The notes under the pieces are model-generated. The model saw only the letters and a list, made by a program, of their open reading frames with translations. It was not told the DNA's origin and ran no database searches. A stretch of 28,704 bases of DNA from Flammula alnicola. Taxonomy: Eukaryota > Basidiomycota > Agaricomycetes > Agaricales > Strophariaceae. Positions 1 through 10,186 of the stretch are shown piece after piece. Location of the stretch: positions 1-28,704 of the forward strand of contig JADNRV010000504.1 in NCBI GenBank assembly GCA_015499995.1, given 5' to 3'. A program made the translations under genes and the position numbers. The first letter of the stretch is position 1. Each line of letters starts with the position of its first letter.

Positions 1-1351
1 AACGCAATGTCCCGCAGGTTTGAGAAAACAAAGGGCACTGTTAGAGGCTTGGGTTTGAATAGCGTCCTCTGGCTGTTTTTGGAGTTCTGTTTGTAGATTA
101 ATTTAGTTAGATTGAGACCGTTGCATCTCAGTTTGAATTACCATTGCAACAAGTCCCAGGTCGCCCTCCTTCTTGAGGTCAGCCTTAATAAGAGACAGAC
201 TACGACCCGTTGATTCTCCAATGGCTTTTATCAAAAGACTTTCTCCGATTCCGAGTTCAATGCCCACGTAATCCGGACTCAACTAACAATAGTCAGGTAC
301 AAAGCTGATACTCGTTCAATAGCACCTACTCGGTTGATGCAGAGGTATATTGACTGAAGGAGGGACTTGGGATCATTTTTGGCGCTCCTTTGGATAACTA
401 GTAGCAGGAATGAGGTCAAGATAGCGGTCTTCTCCAGTCGCTTCGTGGTAGCCTCAATTAGCGAGAAGGTCTTGGCCAGTGCCGCGTAAGGTACACTGCA
501 AAGAGGTCAGAAAGTACGCTGGTTATGCGAAAGAGTGCTCACGGTTCGCCAACTTTCCAACCACCTTCGATATCGACATCTTGTCGAAATGACAATGCAA
601 ATTGGGCACTGGACGAAAGAGAGACATTAACGGCTTTCAAGTGACAACAGCATGCTATCACACCTTTTAGTAGTTGTCACTTTATCAGACTCTAATTCCT
701 CTTCCACTTCCTCCTCTTCAAGTTCGTCTTGTTCCTCCTCACCGCTTGAGACTGCTTCTTCTTCAACCGCCGAAGTTGCCTTTACTGTTGCTGAGGATAC
801 TTCCTTGTCTTTCCCTTTAGCGTTTGGCGAACGGGGACTAGAACTCGCAGAGCTAGACTCGGACTTTGATTTATCATATGAAGGCGGCTCGCCAGAGCTA
901 CTAGCGATGGTTTGCATACCCGCATAAGCTACGGTAAGTTGTGAGATGGCTGCATGCGCACACGACAGTGACGACATATCGAATTGACATACTTGGCTGG
1001 GCAGGCGCATCATTTGGATCTGCTTCGTCGTCTGATTCTATAATTCTCCGTTTCTTGAGTTTCGGAGAGCCTATATACGCGTTACTTTGATGGAAATCCA
1101 AGGGGAATATGGGACTTACTCGTTGTAGGTGCCACCTTCTCCTTCCGCTTGGAACTTGCAGCCTTGGCTGCAGATGTTTCGTGGACGGTAGGCGCTGGCT
1201 TGCTGGGGTGATCTTTCTTTTCCTCGGGAACTTCAACCTCCATCGCGTCTGGGTCAGCTTTCGACGCGACTGGCTTTGCTTCCTTTTTCTTGCCCCACAT
1301 CTCCTGCAGACTCGTTTGTTGGGGCGGTGCTGCTTTCGTAGATTTCGGCAT
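1..1351 (-). CDS. CDC9: DNA ligase I (ATP-dependent), 5' part, runs off the window
   Basis: Joins Okazaki fragments and seals nicks in the nucleus. Seven exons read on the minus strand: 1351-1120, 993-949 is not exon; the exons are 1351-1120, 1070-993, 949-664, 608-543, 495-330, 282-142 and 86 to beyond 1. They give about 351 residues, all phases agree and introns are GT-AG. Residues 12-19 (QTSLQEMW) form a PCNA-binding PIP-like box at the extreme N terminus, followed by a long Lys/Glu/Ser-rich disordered tail. The start of the DNA-binding domain follows: VPYAALAKTFSLIEATTKRL, then SPDYVGIELGIGESLLIKAI, then KPKPLTVPFVFSNLRDIA, which match Cdc9/LIG1 closely. The catalytic KxDG and OB-fold parts lie outside the window. 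The start is the ATG directly before the PIP box. Confidence 0.93.
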
Positions 1352-1991
1352 TTCAAAGAACTTTCCTGTTGGTGGGTCAGAGGGATTGGAGAGATTGGGA
1401 TTGCTTTAGGACGGACCTAGGGTTTGTTGGCGGCCCATTACTCTGAATGATGCTCGTGTCAGAAACGAAACGCGAGACGTAAACATAAGCAAATATCGCG
1501 TCGCGTCAGTGCCCATTTATTACGCCCGTCGCGTCAGGTCTTTCTCCTAATATTATAAGCGTCGAAACATGTAAACACAACAATGTTTGTTCACAACCAG
1601 AAAATCAAGCTCTGACCACCAACTCAACTGAGAGGCCAGCTATGTACATGGTCAGAAATAGTATACCGCCAGGTACGCGGACTATGAGACGGACACGAAG
1701 TGCAATAAAAATGCGATTTGATAGAACTGGAAATACATGTTGACCCGCCTTCTCAGCGTTTTGGCTTTCTTACTCGCGGTAAGATATTGACCAGATGCCT
1801 TTATATACCCGCTGACATCTTGGAAGTTTCCCCGCTGTTTATGATACAATCAACTGGAGACAAGAGAAGATTGAGATAACAATCTTGCCAGTCATTGAGT
1901 CTCGAGGTAAAGACAGTGCAGGTCCCAGGACGAAGCAGAGAACTCAGAACGATACATAAGATATTCACAGACGTGAGGCATGGCCGTCGCG
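1352..1991. other. Gene-free stretch between ligase and the inserted element
   Basis: Apart from the MCB-like cluster near 1470-1536 I see no gene. The short open frames here have no recognisable motif or splice context. It likely holds the ligase promoter and, to the right, the original RPS11 upstream region interrupted by the element at 1992. Confidence 0.6.
1470..1536 (-). promoter_or_regulatory. Cluster of MCB-like ACGCGA/GACGCGA boxes upstream of DNA ligase
   Basis: Read toward the ligase gene, TGACGCGACGCG (1509-1497) and TGACGCGAC (1536-1528) lie about 145-185 bp before the start codon, with ACGCGA on the plus strand at 1470-1475. MBF (Mbp1/Swi6) binds ACGCGT-type boxes, and CDC9 is a classical G1/S MBF target in yeast. 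The motif repetition is seen; the regulation is inferred. Confidence 0.4.
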
Positions 1992-1997
1992 AGTTGT

Positions 1998-2091
1998 TGA
2001 CTTTCCGCCCTGAACCTTAATTTTTGTTTGGGATATGGAATTCTAGAAAGTCTGCCCCGCCTTTGTTTACTTTGGTTCTTGACCGAAAATA
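1998..2091 (+). repeat. Left terminal inverted repeat of the 1.05-kb element
   Basis: Begins TGACTTTCCGCCCTGAACC and matches the reverse complement of 2949-3041 with only a handful of differences. It contains an internal GACTTTC...GAAAGTC inverted pair (about 1999-2005 and 2046-2052) that could fold as a subterminal hairpin or bind transposase. Confidence 0.85.
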
Positions 2092-2948
2092 GGCTGAGCG
2101 CGGGGCCGTTCTGGTCATCAGGCTGCAAACGCTCAAAGTCTGGATCCCTGCTGGCTCACAGGAGCTGCAGGCCCAACGGCGGGATGACACACGCATAATA
2201 CTTGGAAGATAATTTAAGTAATATTTCTACAGAGAAAAGTACATGGCAAGGTAGGAAACGGACAGGTTACTACTAAGTAATAAGTATGCAATGTACATAG
2301 GCCGCTCTGGCTACGTAGTTGACGTTGAGAAGGAGCATTGTTCGTGACATACCTGGTGGCCCTGCCTGGATACCCCTTCGTGTTCCTCCACCGCCCATGC
2401 CCCTGCGGTGCTCGCGAGTGTTTGTGTTTGTGGGTGGGTTGTAAGCGTGGGCGGTCCAGTGGTGCCACGGGTATTCGTGGGCGTTTGAGGTGTTCGCGAG
2501 TGGTTGTCGGTTGCTCGCGAGCCTTCGTGGGTGGCGGTAGACATCCACAGGCGGTCGAGAGGGGTGTTCGTGCCTAGCCGCACGTAACCGAGGGTGCTCG
2601 GGGCTGTTTCATGGGTGGTCGATGGAGATCATGGCCCATGGGCAGTTGGGCAGTGGTCAGCGCTTCAGTAATTTGCACTCACATCTTGCACCTTCTTCCC
2701 ACTCCGTTCTCATGCTCTTGTAGCTCGAGTCCGCTCGAGCTCTCGTGCACCATCGAGACCGCCGCCGTGAAGTCGAAGAAGAACGGCTTGGGCGAGATGC
2801 TCGCCATGGCCATGGTGCAAGTCCAGGAGTACGCTAATGAAGGCGCAGGAGTTTACGCCAGCAGGTCGCAAGGGGGGGTTGCTGGAGGTGAGTTCGGCGG
2901 GGATGATGGTGAGTGAGAAAAGCAGGAGTTATTCTTAGCACGTACCCA

Positions 2949-3041
2949 TTTCGGACAATGAGCCAAAGTAAACAAAGGCGGGGGCGGACTTTCTAGAATT
3001 CCAAATCCCAAACAAAAATTAAGGTTCAGGGCGGAAAGTCA
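2949..3041 (-). repeat. Right terminal inverted repeat of the 1.05-kb element
   Basis: Reverse complement of the left repeat over about 90 bp, including the shared GGAATTCTAGAAAGTC and CGCCTTTGTTTACTTTGG blocks. Its outer end is followed within 5 bp by the second copy of the 11-bp flanking repeat. Confidence 0.85.
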
Positions 3042-3211
3042 AAAGTGGCCGTCGCGCAGAGGTGTCATCGGGAACGGCTTCGGCAACTTCCGGATTAGCT
3101 ATACAGTTCCTCAACGGTGGCTTCCGGCGTATCTACTACAAACAAGTATCAATAACTCGCCAAAAGTTGGAGTAGGCTGTCTCCGCGCTCAACGACCTCA
3201 AGACCAACACC

Positions 3212-3958
3212 ATGGCTGACGTTCAAGTGAGTTACATGTCGCTCGTCCTTAAAGTACCTATATCTCATCTTGGTTGAATAATAGATCGAGAAGGCGTATC
3301 AAAAGCAAGACATCTTCCAAAACGCCAAAGCCCGTGGTGGGTCTCGCTACTATGAATGGTATCGGCTGCATCTCTGACTTTGGAATTAGGCGGAAAGAAA
3401 ATCGCAACAAGGGAGAAGCGGTGGTATAAGGATGTTGGACTAGGGTTCAAGACGCCCTCAGAGGCTATTAACGGAACCTACGTTGGTGCGCATGGTTGCT
3501 CTGTCTGATGCTGAATTTATGCTGAGTTTGCCTGAATTGCTTAGACAAGAAATGCCCCTTCACTGGTGACATCTCTATCCGTGGCCGCATTTTGACTGGC
3601 AAAGTTGTGTCAACGAAAATGAACCGCACGATCATCATTCGCAGGGATTACCTGCACTATATCCCTAAATACAGTGCGTAACTATGTTCCATTCTGCTAT
3701 ATCATATTGACGATTTCTATGCAGACCGTTACGAGAAGCGCCACAAGAACCTGGCTGCCCACTTGTCACCCGCCTTCCGTGCTGATATCGGTGATGTTGT
3801 GACCGTTGGTAAGTTGTTTGTTTGACGAGACGAATCGATGAAGTTGTTGATTGATTGAATTAATAGGACAGTGCCGACCACTGTCGAAAACTGTGCGATT
3901 CAATGTGCTGCGGGTGTCGAAGAGCAAGGCTGCGACCAAATCGTTTGGCAAGTTCTAG
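3212..3958 (+). CDS. RPS11: 40S ribosomal protein S11 (uS17)
   Basis: Small-subunit ribosomal protein that binds 18S rRNA in the cytosolic ribosome. Six exons: 3212-3226, 3285-3336, 3390-3485, 3545-3673, 3725-3808 and 3867-3958, giving 155 residues, the usual length. The first exon encodes only MADVQ. Diagnostic stretches are [33 protein letters not shown] and [20 protein letters not shown]. All five introns are GT-AG and phases agree. The upstream region is interrupted by the TIR element, so its core promoter must lie in the roughly 165 bp 3046-3211 or within the element end. Confidence 0.96.
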
Positions 3959-4324
3959 ACGTAGTTAGCTGTATGGGAGTGGATATTATGTTTTGCAATC
4001 CATATGGTTATGACATGCAATTATTGAGATTATGACGATGCAAACAAATGGCCAAACAAGTCTTCGTTGTTCGTTCTCTCCAGTTGCAAGTCGAGTTGCT
4101 GTGCATTTGCATCTCACTTACACAGCATTAGTTCTGGGTTACCTAGATTCAGTGTTCATTACGTTCATTAGGATCTCTGCTCCAGTGCCTGTGCTCGACG
4201 ATTTACATAATCCTCTCTCCCACATCGTCGCAAGCTGGCTCCCACTCTTCTTTCCGTATTCACCTCTCGGCTGAACAAATCTCGGCCTCAGTCACCGCAG
4301 CCTCCAGGTCTTTCCACCTCTCAT
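3959..4324. promoter_or_regulatory. Intergenic region and leader of the PPZ-type phosphatase
   Basis: No coding segment is supported; the short plus frame at 4032-4274 has no motif. The last 120 bp is pyrimidine-rich (CT blocks around 4210-4320), as in many basidiomycete leaders just upstream of the ATG. Confidence 0.45.
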
Positions 4325-5927
4325 ATGGGCCAACAGCCCTCCAAGAAGTCTAGGAAGGGTGGTAAGGACAAGGATAAAGAGATCCCAGACGCAGCTCCAA
4401 ATGAACTCCAGCTCGACGGTACCGACGAAAACGCTCCCCAGAGTACACTCTCGCGTGCAACCGCCTCAACAACCACAAATGGCTCAGAACCCAGTTCGCT
4501 TCCCAACGGAACGCCTGCTATCAATGTGTCGGATCCAGCGGGAGCCCAAGTTCCACCGTCCACGAACAACTCTCGGGCACATGGTTCACCCTATCCTGCA
4601 AAGGGGTCCATTCCTCCTAGCCTTGACCAAACTCCTCAACTTTCGGGTTCAGTTCCTTCTTCTCCACTTCCCTCTCCCAAGCCAGCGACCATTCCTTTAG
4701 ATATCCCCGTTACCCACACAATCCTTTCCAACGCGACTCCGTTGAGCCCCAGCTCCATGACCAGCAATGGCAACGGTGCCACTGCCGAATCTGTGGGAAA
4801 TGGCGGAGCCAAAGACAGACTCAAGCAATTCGATGTCGATGACATGATCCAGCGACTGCTCGATGTGGGCTATACAGGCAAAGTGAGCAAGTCGCTGTGC
4901 CTGAAGAACACAGAGATCACAGCAATATGTCTTGCTGCGCGAGATGTGTTTCTTAGTCAGCCAACTCTTGTCGAGCTCTCGCCTCCCGTGAAAATCGTAG
5001 GCGACGTTCATGGGCAGTATTCAGACCTCATTCGCCTCTTCGAGATGTGTGGATTTCCTCCGGCAGCAAACTACCTTTTCTTAGGTGATTACGTCGATCG
5101 CGGAAAGCAAAGTCTCGAGACCATTCTCCTCCTTCTATGCTACAAGATCAAATATCCCGAGAATTTCTTCCTCCTCCGAGGCAACCATGAGTGTGCGAAC
5201 GTTACACGAGGTGCGTATTCATCCCTAATTTTCTCTGGTGTGTTCTCACCCTTGTACAGTATACGGTTTCTACGACGAATGCAAACGACGGTGTAACATC
5301 AAAACATGGAAGACATTTATAGACGTCTTCAACTGCCTTCCTATAGCCGCTATCGTTGCCTCCAAGATATTCTGCGTCCATGGAGGCCTTTCCCCGTCAC
5401 TACATTCTATGGAGGACATAAAGCGCATACAACGACCGACAGATGTCCCGGACTATGGGCTCCTTAATGATCTTCTTTGGTCGGACCCCTCTGATACCGC
5501 ACTAGACTGGGAAGACAACGAGAGAGGAGTCAGTTATTGTTTCGGAAAGGCCATCATTAACGAATTCCTCGTACGGTACGACATGGATCTAATATGTCGT
5601 GCGCACATGGTTGTGGAGGATGGATATGAATTTTGGAATGACCGAACTCTCGTAACGGTTTTCAGTGCTCCAAATTATTGTGGAGGTATGTTGTATGTTT
5701 TGCTTGTCAAATGTCCTCCATCCTGAAACCGTCGTTCCAGAATTTGACAATTATGGCGCCTGTATGAGGTACGTTATTGTTTTTGTCATCTCGTTTTGTG
5801 TTCTTCCTGAGAGTGACATCTTCTTTGCAGTGTTTCTGAGGATCTGCTGTGCGCATTCGAACTGCTCAAACCATTAGATGGCGCTGCACTTCGGAAGGAA
5901 ATGACCAAGGCAAAGCGGAAAAGGTGA
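4325..5927 (+). CDS. PPZ1: Ser/Thr protein phosphatase, PPZ type (PP1-like)
   Basis: PP1-related phosphatase of the fungal Ppz branch, which in yeast acts in cation homeostasis and cell-wall integrity and is controlled by Hal3. Four exons: 4325-5210, 5260-5685, 5741-5768 and 5831-5927, giving 478 residues. The N terminus (MGQQPSKK) has Gly2 for myristoylation, followed by a disordered Ser/Pro/Asn-rich extension of about 165 residues typical of Ppz. The catalytic core follows with GDVHGQ (226-231), GDYVDRG (254-260), RGNHE (285-289), [17 protein letters not shown] and [23 protein letters not shown] and [11 protein letters not shown] match Ppz rather than PP1. The protein ends KAKRKR; a GTGAGC donor overlaps the stop, and splicing there (to 6014) gives the same C terminus. 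Confidence 0.93.
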
Positions 5928-7090
5928 GCCCTTGGGGTTGTTGTCTACATAGAAGATGAACCCTGAACCCTAGTTAAGTGTAATGGCGACCGCTTCTTGA
6001 AATTCTGTCTCTAGATGAGGCTGCGCGGAAGAGAGCAGGTCGTGTGCCCTATGCTTTTCGTCTTGCATGCGGGCGTGTTTTTGATGACCCGATGCATCCT
6101 GCCCTTATCATTCTCTCTATCCACATAATACTCGATCCTCTGTGGAATCCATGCATTATGCTCAGGTTCGGCAACGTCCTGATTCTATGGTGCAGTTACG
6201 CGACAGGAACAAAATATTTCTAGTCCAAGAAGAAACTGTTATGTATTCGCCATTAATATGCGCACCCACCACCCTTCTCGTCCCTTTGCCCCTTACATTT
6301 TTTGCACAACCCATTATTCCCGTCTGTTCAGTTTACCCCAAGCAAACTCACGGACTTGTAATCGTATTGTTTTTCTCTCTTTTTTCCCTCGACGCTCTTT
6401 ATTTGGGTACATCATCATTCTGTAGTACTGTCTTTTCGGTCAATTGTGTTTCTCTCTCCTTTCTTTCTTCTGTGTCTCTGATGTTATCTAATGATCCCTG
6501 CTGCCCTTCCTTTCTCTGCCGTACCCATATACATCCATACTTATGTCAAACGCTCAATCACAAATCTTTTCCGAATCATCACTTATTTGGATTGTTCGGG
6601 TCATTCGCCTGCATTGTCCCAAGGTTCGCCTTCTGAACTTGGTTCTGTTGCATCTGTGAGTGAGATTCGAAGTGTTCAATAGCACATCCCACTCACGAGG
6701 ATATTCCAGTATGAACCTTATAATTAATTTTGTCCCGGTATTCCGCCGGGATGGTATTCTCGCATATACGATATAAGCTCTCTTTGACCTCCAATCTAGA
6801 AACTTATCACAAACAAATTTAATCTAACCCAATCTCTTTACCTTTACTCGTTAACTCAATGGAGACAACGTGCTTGCGAGTAACCTACCTCTTCTGAAAT
6901 GTTGAGAATCCTCGTGGTAGGTCTTCGTCACTGCGACATCGCTGGATCATCATCAACGATTCATTATTAGCAGTTCTATAGGGGTATGCATATTTTAGCT
7001 AGTCGTTCTATCACTATCTATTCTAGTAACCACCCACAGCAAATCCAGGCAAGTCATTAACTCTCACACGAATTACTAATGAGATGATAA
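5928..7090. other. Gene-free convergent intergenic region (3' UTRs)
   Basis: Lies between the ends of the phosphatase (+) and the transporter (-). It is T/C-rich. The longest open frame (6142-6636) is low-complexity with no family resemblance and no splice structure, so I do not call it. A possible 3'-UTR intron of the phosphatase runs 5924-6014. Confidence 0.55.
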
Positions 7091-8633
7091 TTATAACCTT
7101 TTCGTGAACATATCGTAAGCCAGGACACCGAATGCAAGCACGATAACCCCAGAACCCAGAAGACTCCAAACGGTTAAAACTTCTGTACCCCCTCCAAATA
7201 TAACCTGTATTTTTTAAGCAGACAGAAAAGATACACTCTAATGAACACTCACGTCCGATATTAGAACAAGGACAATAGTCAACAGATTTCCAACAGACAC
7301 AATTATTGGACCCCACACTCCCAGCAAAACCTAAACAGAGTCAATAAACCTTTTCGAGCTTAAATTGCTAATGGGACCTACCATGAAGCCTGCATTGAAG
7401 ACCACTCCGCTCAAAGCAATTCCGGATATTGCAAAAACGGTTGCGATATTAGGAGGAAGTTTGAATATTTCTGCGCCCGACCAATGAAGGAAGGGGATAG
7501 GTATCCACAGCAATAAACACGTCGAGAGTCCCAACATTGACGTTAAGATGTTGGGATGAAAGCCGAAAGGAAGAGGATAAACCATATCTGAGGCAGTTGA
7601 AACCGCATTGGTGGTTACGGGATCCAATTCGTCCTCCTCTGGGATTTGTTCATAGAGAAGTTCGGAAGTGACTTCTGGATCCGAAGGTAGGGCTGCATAT
7701 ATCTTGTACAGCACCTGATAAAGACCGTATCCAAATGAGGCGACGAGGGTTAAGAGGTTGCCGACCAATGGAGCAGTTGGTTTGAAGGGGATGCTTGTGC
7801 TGGACAAAACACCATCAGCTCCCATTTGCCCGTCCGCTGGCGAGATACTACTGCCGTACACAACGGCAATCGTGCCAAGTGTGGCCAGGACAACAGCCAA
7901 GAGGCGCCTAGGTTCCCATTGCAGCTTGAAAAGCTTCACGCTGAGTAGATATGCAAAGAAAGCATTGGTGTTCCAGATAGCTTTGAGATTTGACTTTCAG
8001 ATTTTAAAACGCAACGGTGGATGAGCCCAATTATCCTTACCTGTCACGTCGCTCACACTGTATGTCTGCTCAATGAGGGCGGGATATAAACATGTATGTA
8101 CGAAGAACCACTTACGACGCCAAAGATATAGCTAAAAACCAGAGCAGGGCAGGACAAGTGATGCCCACTGTTAGCCCGAGCACCAAACGAATGAATTTGG
8201 CGCGTGGAAATTGAAATCCTCTGGACTTCTGTCCCGGTTCTAGGTGGTTGGAAATGGCGAAAGCAAGGCCTTTCAATAGAGATACAGCGGTGTAGTTTGT
8301 GGTCGCCAAAAGATACAATAGATGAAGTGGAAAAATTATCGCGAACGAGGAATGTACGAGATAGCTAGATAGATTATGGTAAATTGGACGTCGAGCTTGC
8401 AAGATGGTTGACCCACAAGAGGAAAAATGGTTGTCGGTAGCCTAGGTTTGTCTGAACATACTGCCCATCCATCTGATAAGCGGGTGATGTTGTGAGAATA
8501 ATATTAGATTGTCGCGCACCTGGGTAAGCTGGCTTTCGGCAACGAATGCTAAGAGGGTAAAAATGAACAGTCCCACTGCCAATCGGCCGCCTACGTGAGG
8601 GGTAGCGAGTGCTGCTGAATTTCTAGTATGCAT
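7091..8633 (-). CDS. EamA/DMT-superfamily transporter (SLC35F-like, YML018C-like)
   Basis: Multi-pass membrane protein of the drug/metabolite transporter fold, probably vacuolar or endomembrane; substrate unknown. Seven minus-strand exons: 8633-8520, 8472-8417, 8364-8116, 8057-8041 (17 nt), 7980-7382, 7330-7253 and 7204-7091, giving 408 residues, all phases consistent. Hydrophobic helices include AVGLFIFTLLAFVAES, SSFAIIFPLHLLYLLA, VLATLGTIAVVYG, FGYGLYQVLYK, TSMLGLSTCLLLWIPIPF, VFAISGIALSGVVFNAGFM and GSGVIVLAFGVLAYDM. The YRQPFFLF-YLVHSSF, VSDVTAIWNTNAFFAYLLSV and WGPIIVSVGNLLTIVLV blocks are typical of fungal SLC35F-type proteins. An acidic loop lies near the middle. It is divergent from bL36m with a 260-bp shared promoter. 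Confidence 0.88.
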
Positions 8634-8814
8634 CGAGTGAAGAGCATGCGTCTATGGGAAGAAGGAAGAAAGAATGATACAGATGGTGATAACGATAGCA
8701 GGGCGTAAAGTTACGGCTCTATAACGGCAAGAGACTGAACCTGCAGCGATAGACGTTTACGAAAGAGGAGTGTCAAGAAGAATTATTATTGAGAGGGCTA
8801 GGAGGTGAGGAGGT

Positions 8815-8820
8815 CACGTG
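8815..8820. promoter_or_regulatory. CACGTG E-box in the transporter/bL36m divergent promoter
   Basis: CACGTG, in the context TCACGTGGG, lies about 75 bp before the bL36m ATG and 180 bp from the transporter ATG. Fungal bHLH factors such as Cbf1 bind this palindrome. The same nonamer occurs in the SGT1/GST divergent promoter at 11071-11079. Function is inferred. Confidence 0.35.
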
Positions 8821-8893
8821 GGCACCGAGCAATTGGCGGGAGACGGCGGTCAACTTGTCTTCTCCATCTGCTTCTACAAACCTCTTCCCCTCA

Positions 8894-9200
8894 ATGCTGC
8901 GCGCATTACTCGCATCCAGTCGGCCGTTGGTTTCGCGCCTTCGGGCTGCTGCCATCCCGCATGTACACCACCCTCATCATCATGTCGCACCAACCCTTTC
9001 GCAAACACCCATACTCTCGCGAGGGATGAAGGTTCGGTCGTCAGTCAAGGTCATGTGTGAGGGATGCAATATCGTCAGGAGAAAAGGAAGAGTCTATGTT
9101 GTGTGTTCAAAAAATCCTAAGCATAAACAGGTGTGCTGCCCATGTTTTTCTATTTTCCGGAGACTGGCATTCTGACCTGCGTGATTAGCGCCAAGGATGA
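8894..9200 (+). CDS. RTC6: Mitochondrial large-subunit ribosomal protein bL36m
   Basis: Two exons (8894-9130 and 9189-9200) give 82 residues: an N-terminal presequence rich in Arg, Ala and Ser ([20 protein letters not shown]), suited to mitochondrial import, then the bL36 body [20 protein letters not shown]...NPKHKQ with the zinc-binding Cys-Cys-Cys-His pattern. The second exon encodes only RQG, completing the canonical KHKQRQG end. It is convergent with dihydrofolate reductase; the stops are 98 bp apart. Confidence 0.93.
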
Positions 9201-9298
9201 TTATCTCGGACAGCAGAGCATTGCCCTTGTCAACAGTGGGACGGGATGCAGAGAGACTCGATGAACATTCCGGATTCCTTATAATTGTGCACCACAAT

Positions 9299-9993
9299 CT
9301 ACAGTCCCCGTACCCACATCTGGAATTCATATTTTACGCCATTCTCCTCCTGCTCTCCCTCCTGCACGTCAAAGCCAACCCATTGCTGCAATGCCTCGTG
9401 CGACGACCTGATCCACCTTGTCTCCTCTGCCGAATCTTGCTTTAGAAATTCCGGCATAAATACATCACATTCGTTGAACTCCGGGGAAAGGATACGCGTA
9501 AGTAAGATGCGGTCGACGCATGGTTCTGTGGAGGAAAGAGGAAGCGCGAGAGACTCCGCGTACAATGTCGCGCCTCCGATGATGAATCCTCGATTCAAAT
9601 TGAACGCATCTGCCTGTGGTGGCGCTAAAAGCGCGAGTGCAGACTTGAGATTGTCAGTCAGGATAACTTGTGTATCTGAAGTGTCACTGCATTTTTTTTT
9701 GATGAGAAGAAATGAGTTCGGAATAGATAATTTGAATATGGATTGACGAACAGATCGTAGTTTCGATTTCTACTAATTACGATGTTCTTTCGCTTTGACA
9801 GCGGTCTGAACTTTTTGGGTATGCTCTCCCATGTGTTCCTGCCCATTATTACTGCATTTTGTCGTCCTTCCGGAGCACTTGTGGTGATACGAGCAAAATA
9901 TTTAAGTTCTTTCGAGAGTCTCCAAGGCAGAACTGCTTTGGCGCCGATGCCATTTGCCTTGGTAGCGGCGACGATGATGGTAAGACGAGACAT
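9299..9993 (-). CDS. DFR1: Dihydrofolate reductase
   Basis: NADPH-dependent reduction of dihydrofolate to tetrahydrofolate, needed for thymidylate and purine synthesis. Two minus-strand exons, 9993-9752 and 9686-9299, give 209 residues, the usual fungal length. Motifs in order: TIIVAATKANGIGAK, LPWRLSKELKYF, NAVIMGRNTWESIP, RKNIVISRNRNY, then GFIIGGATLYAESL (NADPH-binding Gly-Gly) and RILLTRI. The single 65-nt intron starts GTTCGT and ends GCAG. It is followed in tandem on the same strand by SGT1 upstream (193 bp between the SGT1 stop and the DFR1 start). Confidence 0.95.
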
Positions 9994-10186
9994 TGGACTT
10001 AACTGCGATTGTTCCTGAGTGGAAATTCTTCAACGAATCATACAAATAATTTCTGTGCAAACAAAGTAGAATATCTTGATACGGACGATAACAGTCAACA
10101 CATAGAGCGATCAAAGCATGCATAAACGCCAGAGGTTCAAGGACAAAATAGCCCTGACCAACAAATGAAACGGGGAGATGGAGGGT

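Larger units (their letters stand above)
1992..3045. mobile_element. Non-autonomous DNA transposon with long TIRs (Mutator-like candidate)
   Basis: About 1,054 bp bounded by long inverted repeats (1998-2091 and 2949-3041) and flanked by the same 11-bp direct repeat TGGCCGTCGCG at 1981-1991 and 3046-3056. TIRs near 90 bp with 9-11 bp target duplications are the hallmark of MULE elements, which is why that class is suggested. No transposase is encoded. The interior is GC-rich with several TCGCGAG-containing subrepeats (2411-2522) and one short open frame (2611-2916) with coding-like composition near 2755-2860. That frame could be a captured gene fragment. The element lies in the divergent ligase/RPS11 intergenic region, its right edge about 165 bp from the RPS11 start. 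Confidence 0.72.

Noticed and set aside
901..1356. 151-codon minus frame over the ligase 5' end
   Set aside because: Runs out of frame over exon 1 and through an intron; only its exon 2 part is real ligase sequence.
2214..2583. Several overlapping minus-strand frames inside the TIR element
   Set aside because: Arise from GC-rich subrepeats on both strands; no start context or motif.
5924..6014. Additional coding exon of the phosphatase after the KRKR end
   Set aside because: The only reasonable acceptor yields an immediate stop, so no coding sequence is added.
6142..6636. 164-codon plus-strand open frame after the phosphatase
   Set aside because: Low-complexity, T/C-rich, no motif or splice structure; fits the 3' UTR.
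9285..9746. 153-codon plus-strand open frame
   Set aside because: Antisense to dihydrofolate reductase exon 2.
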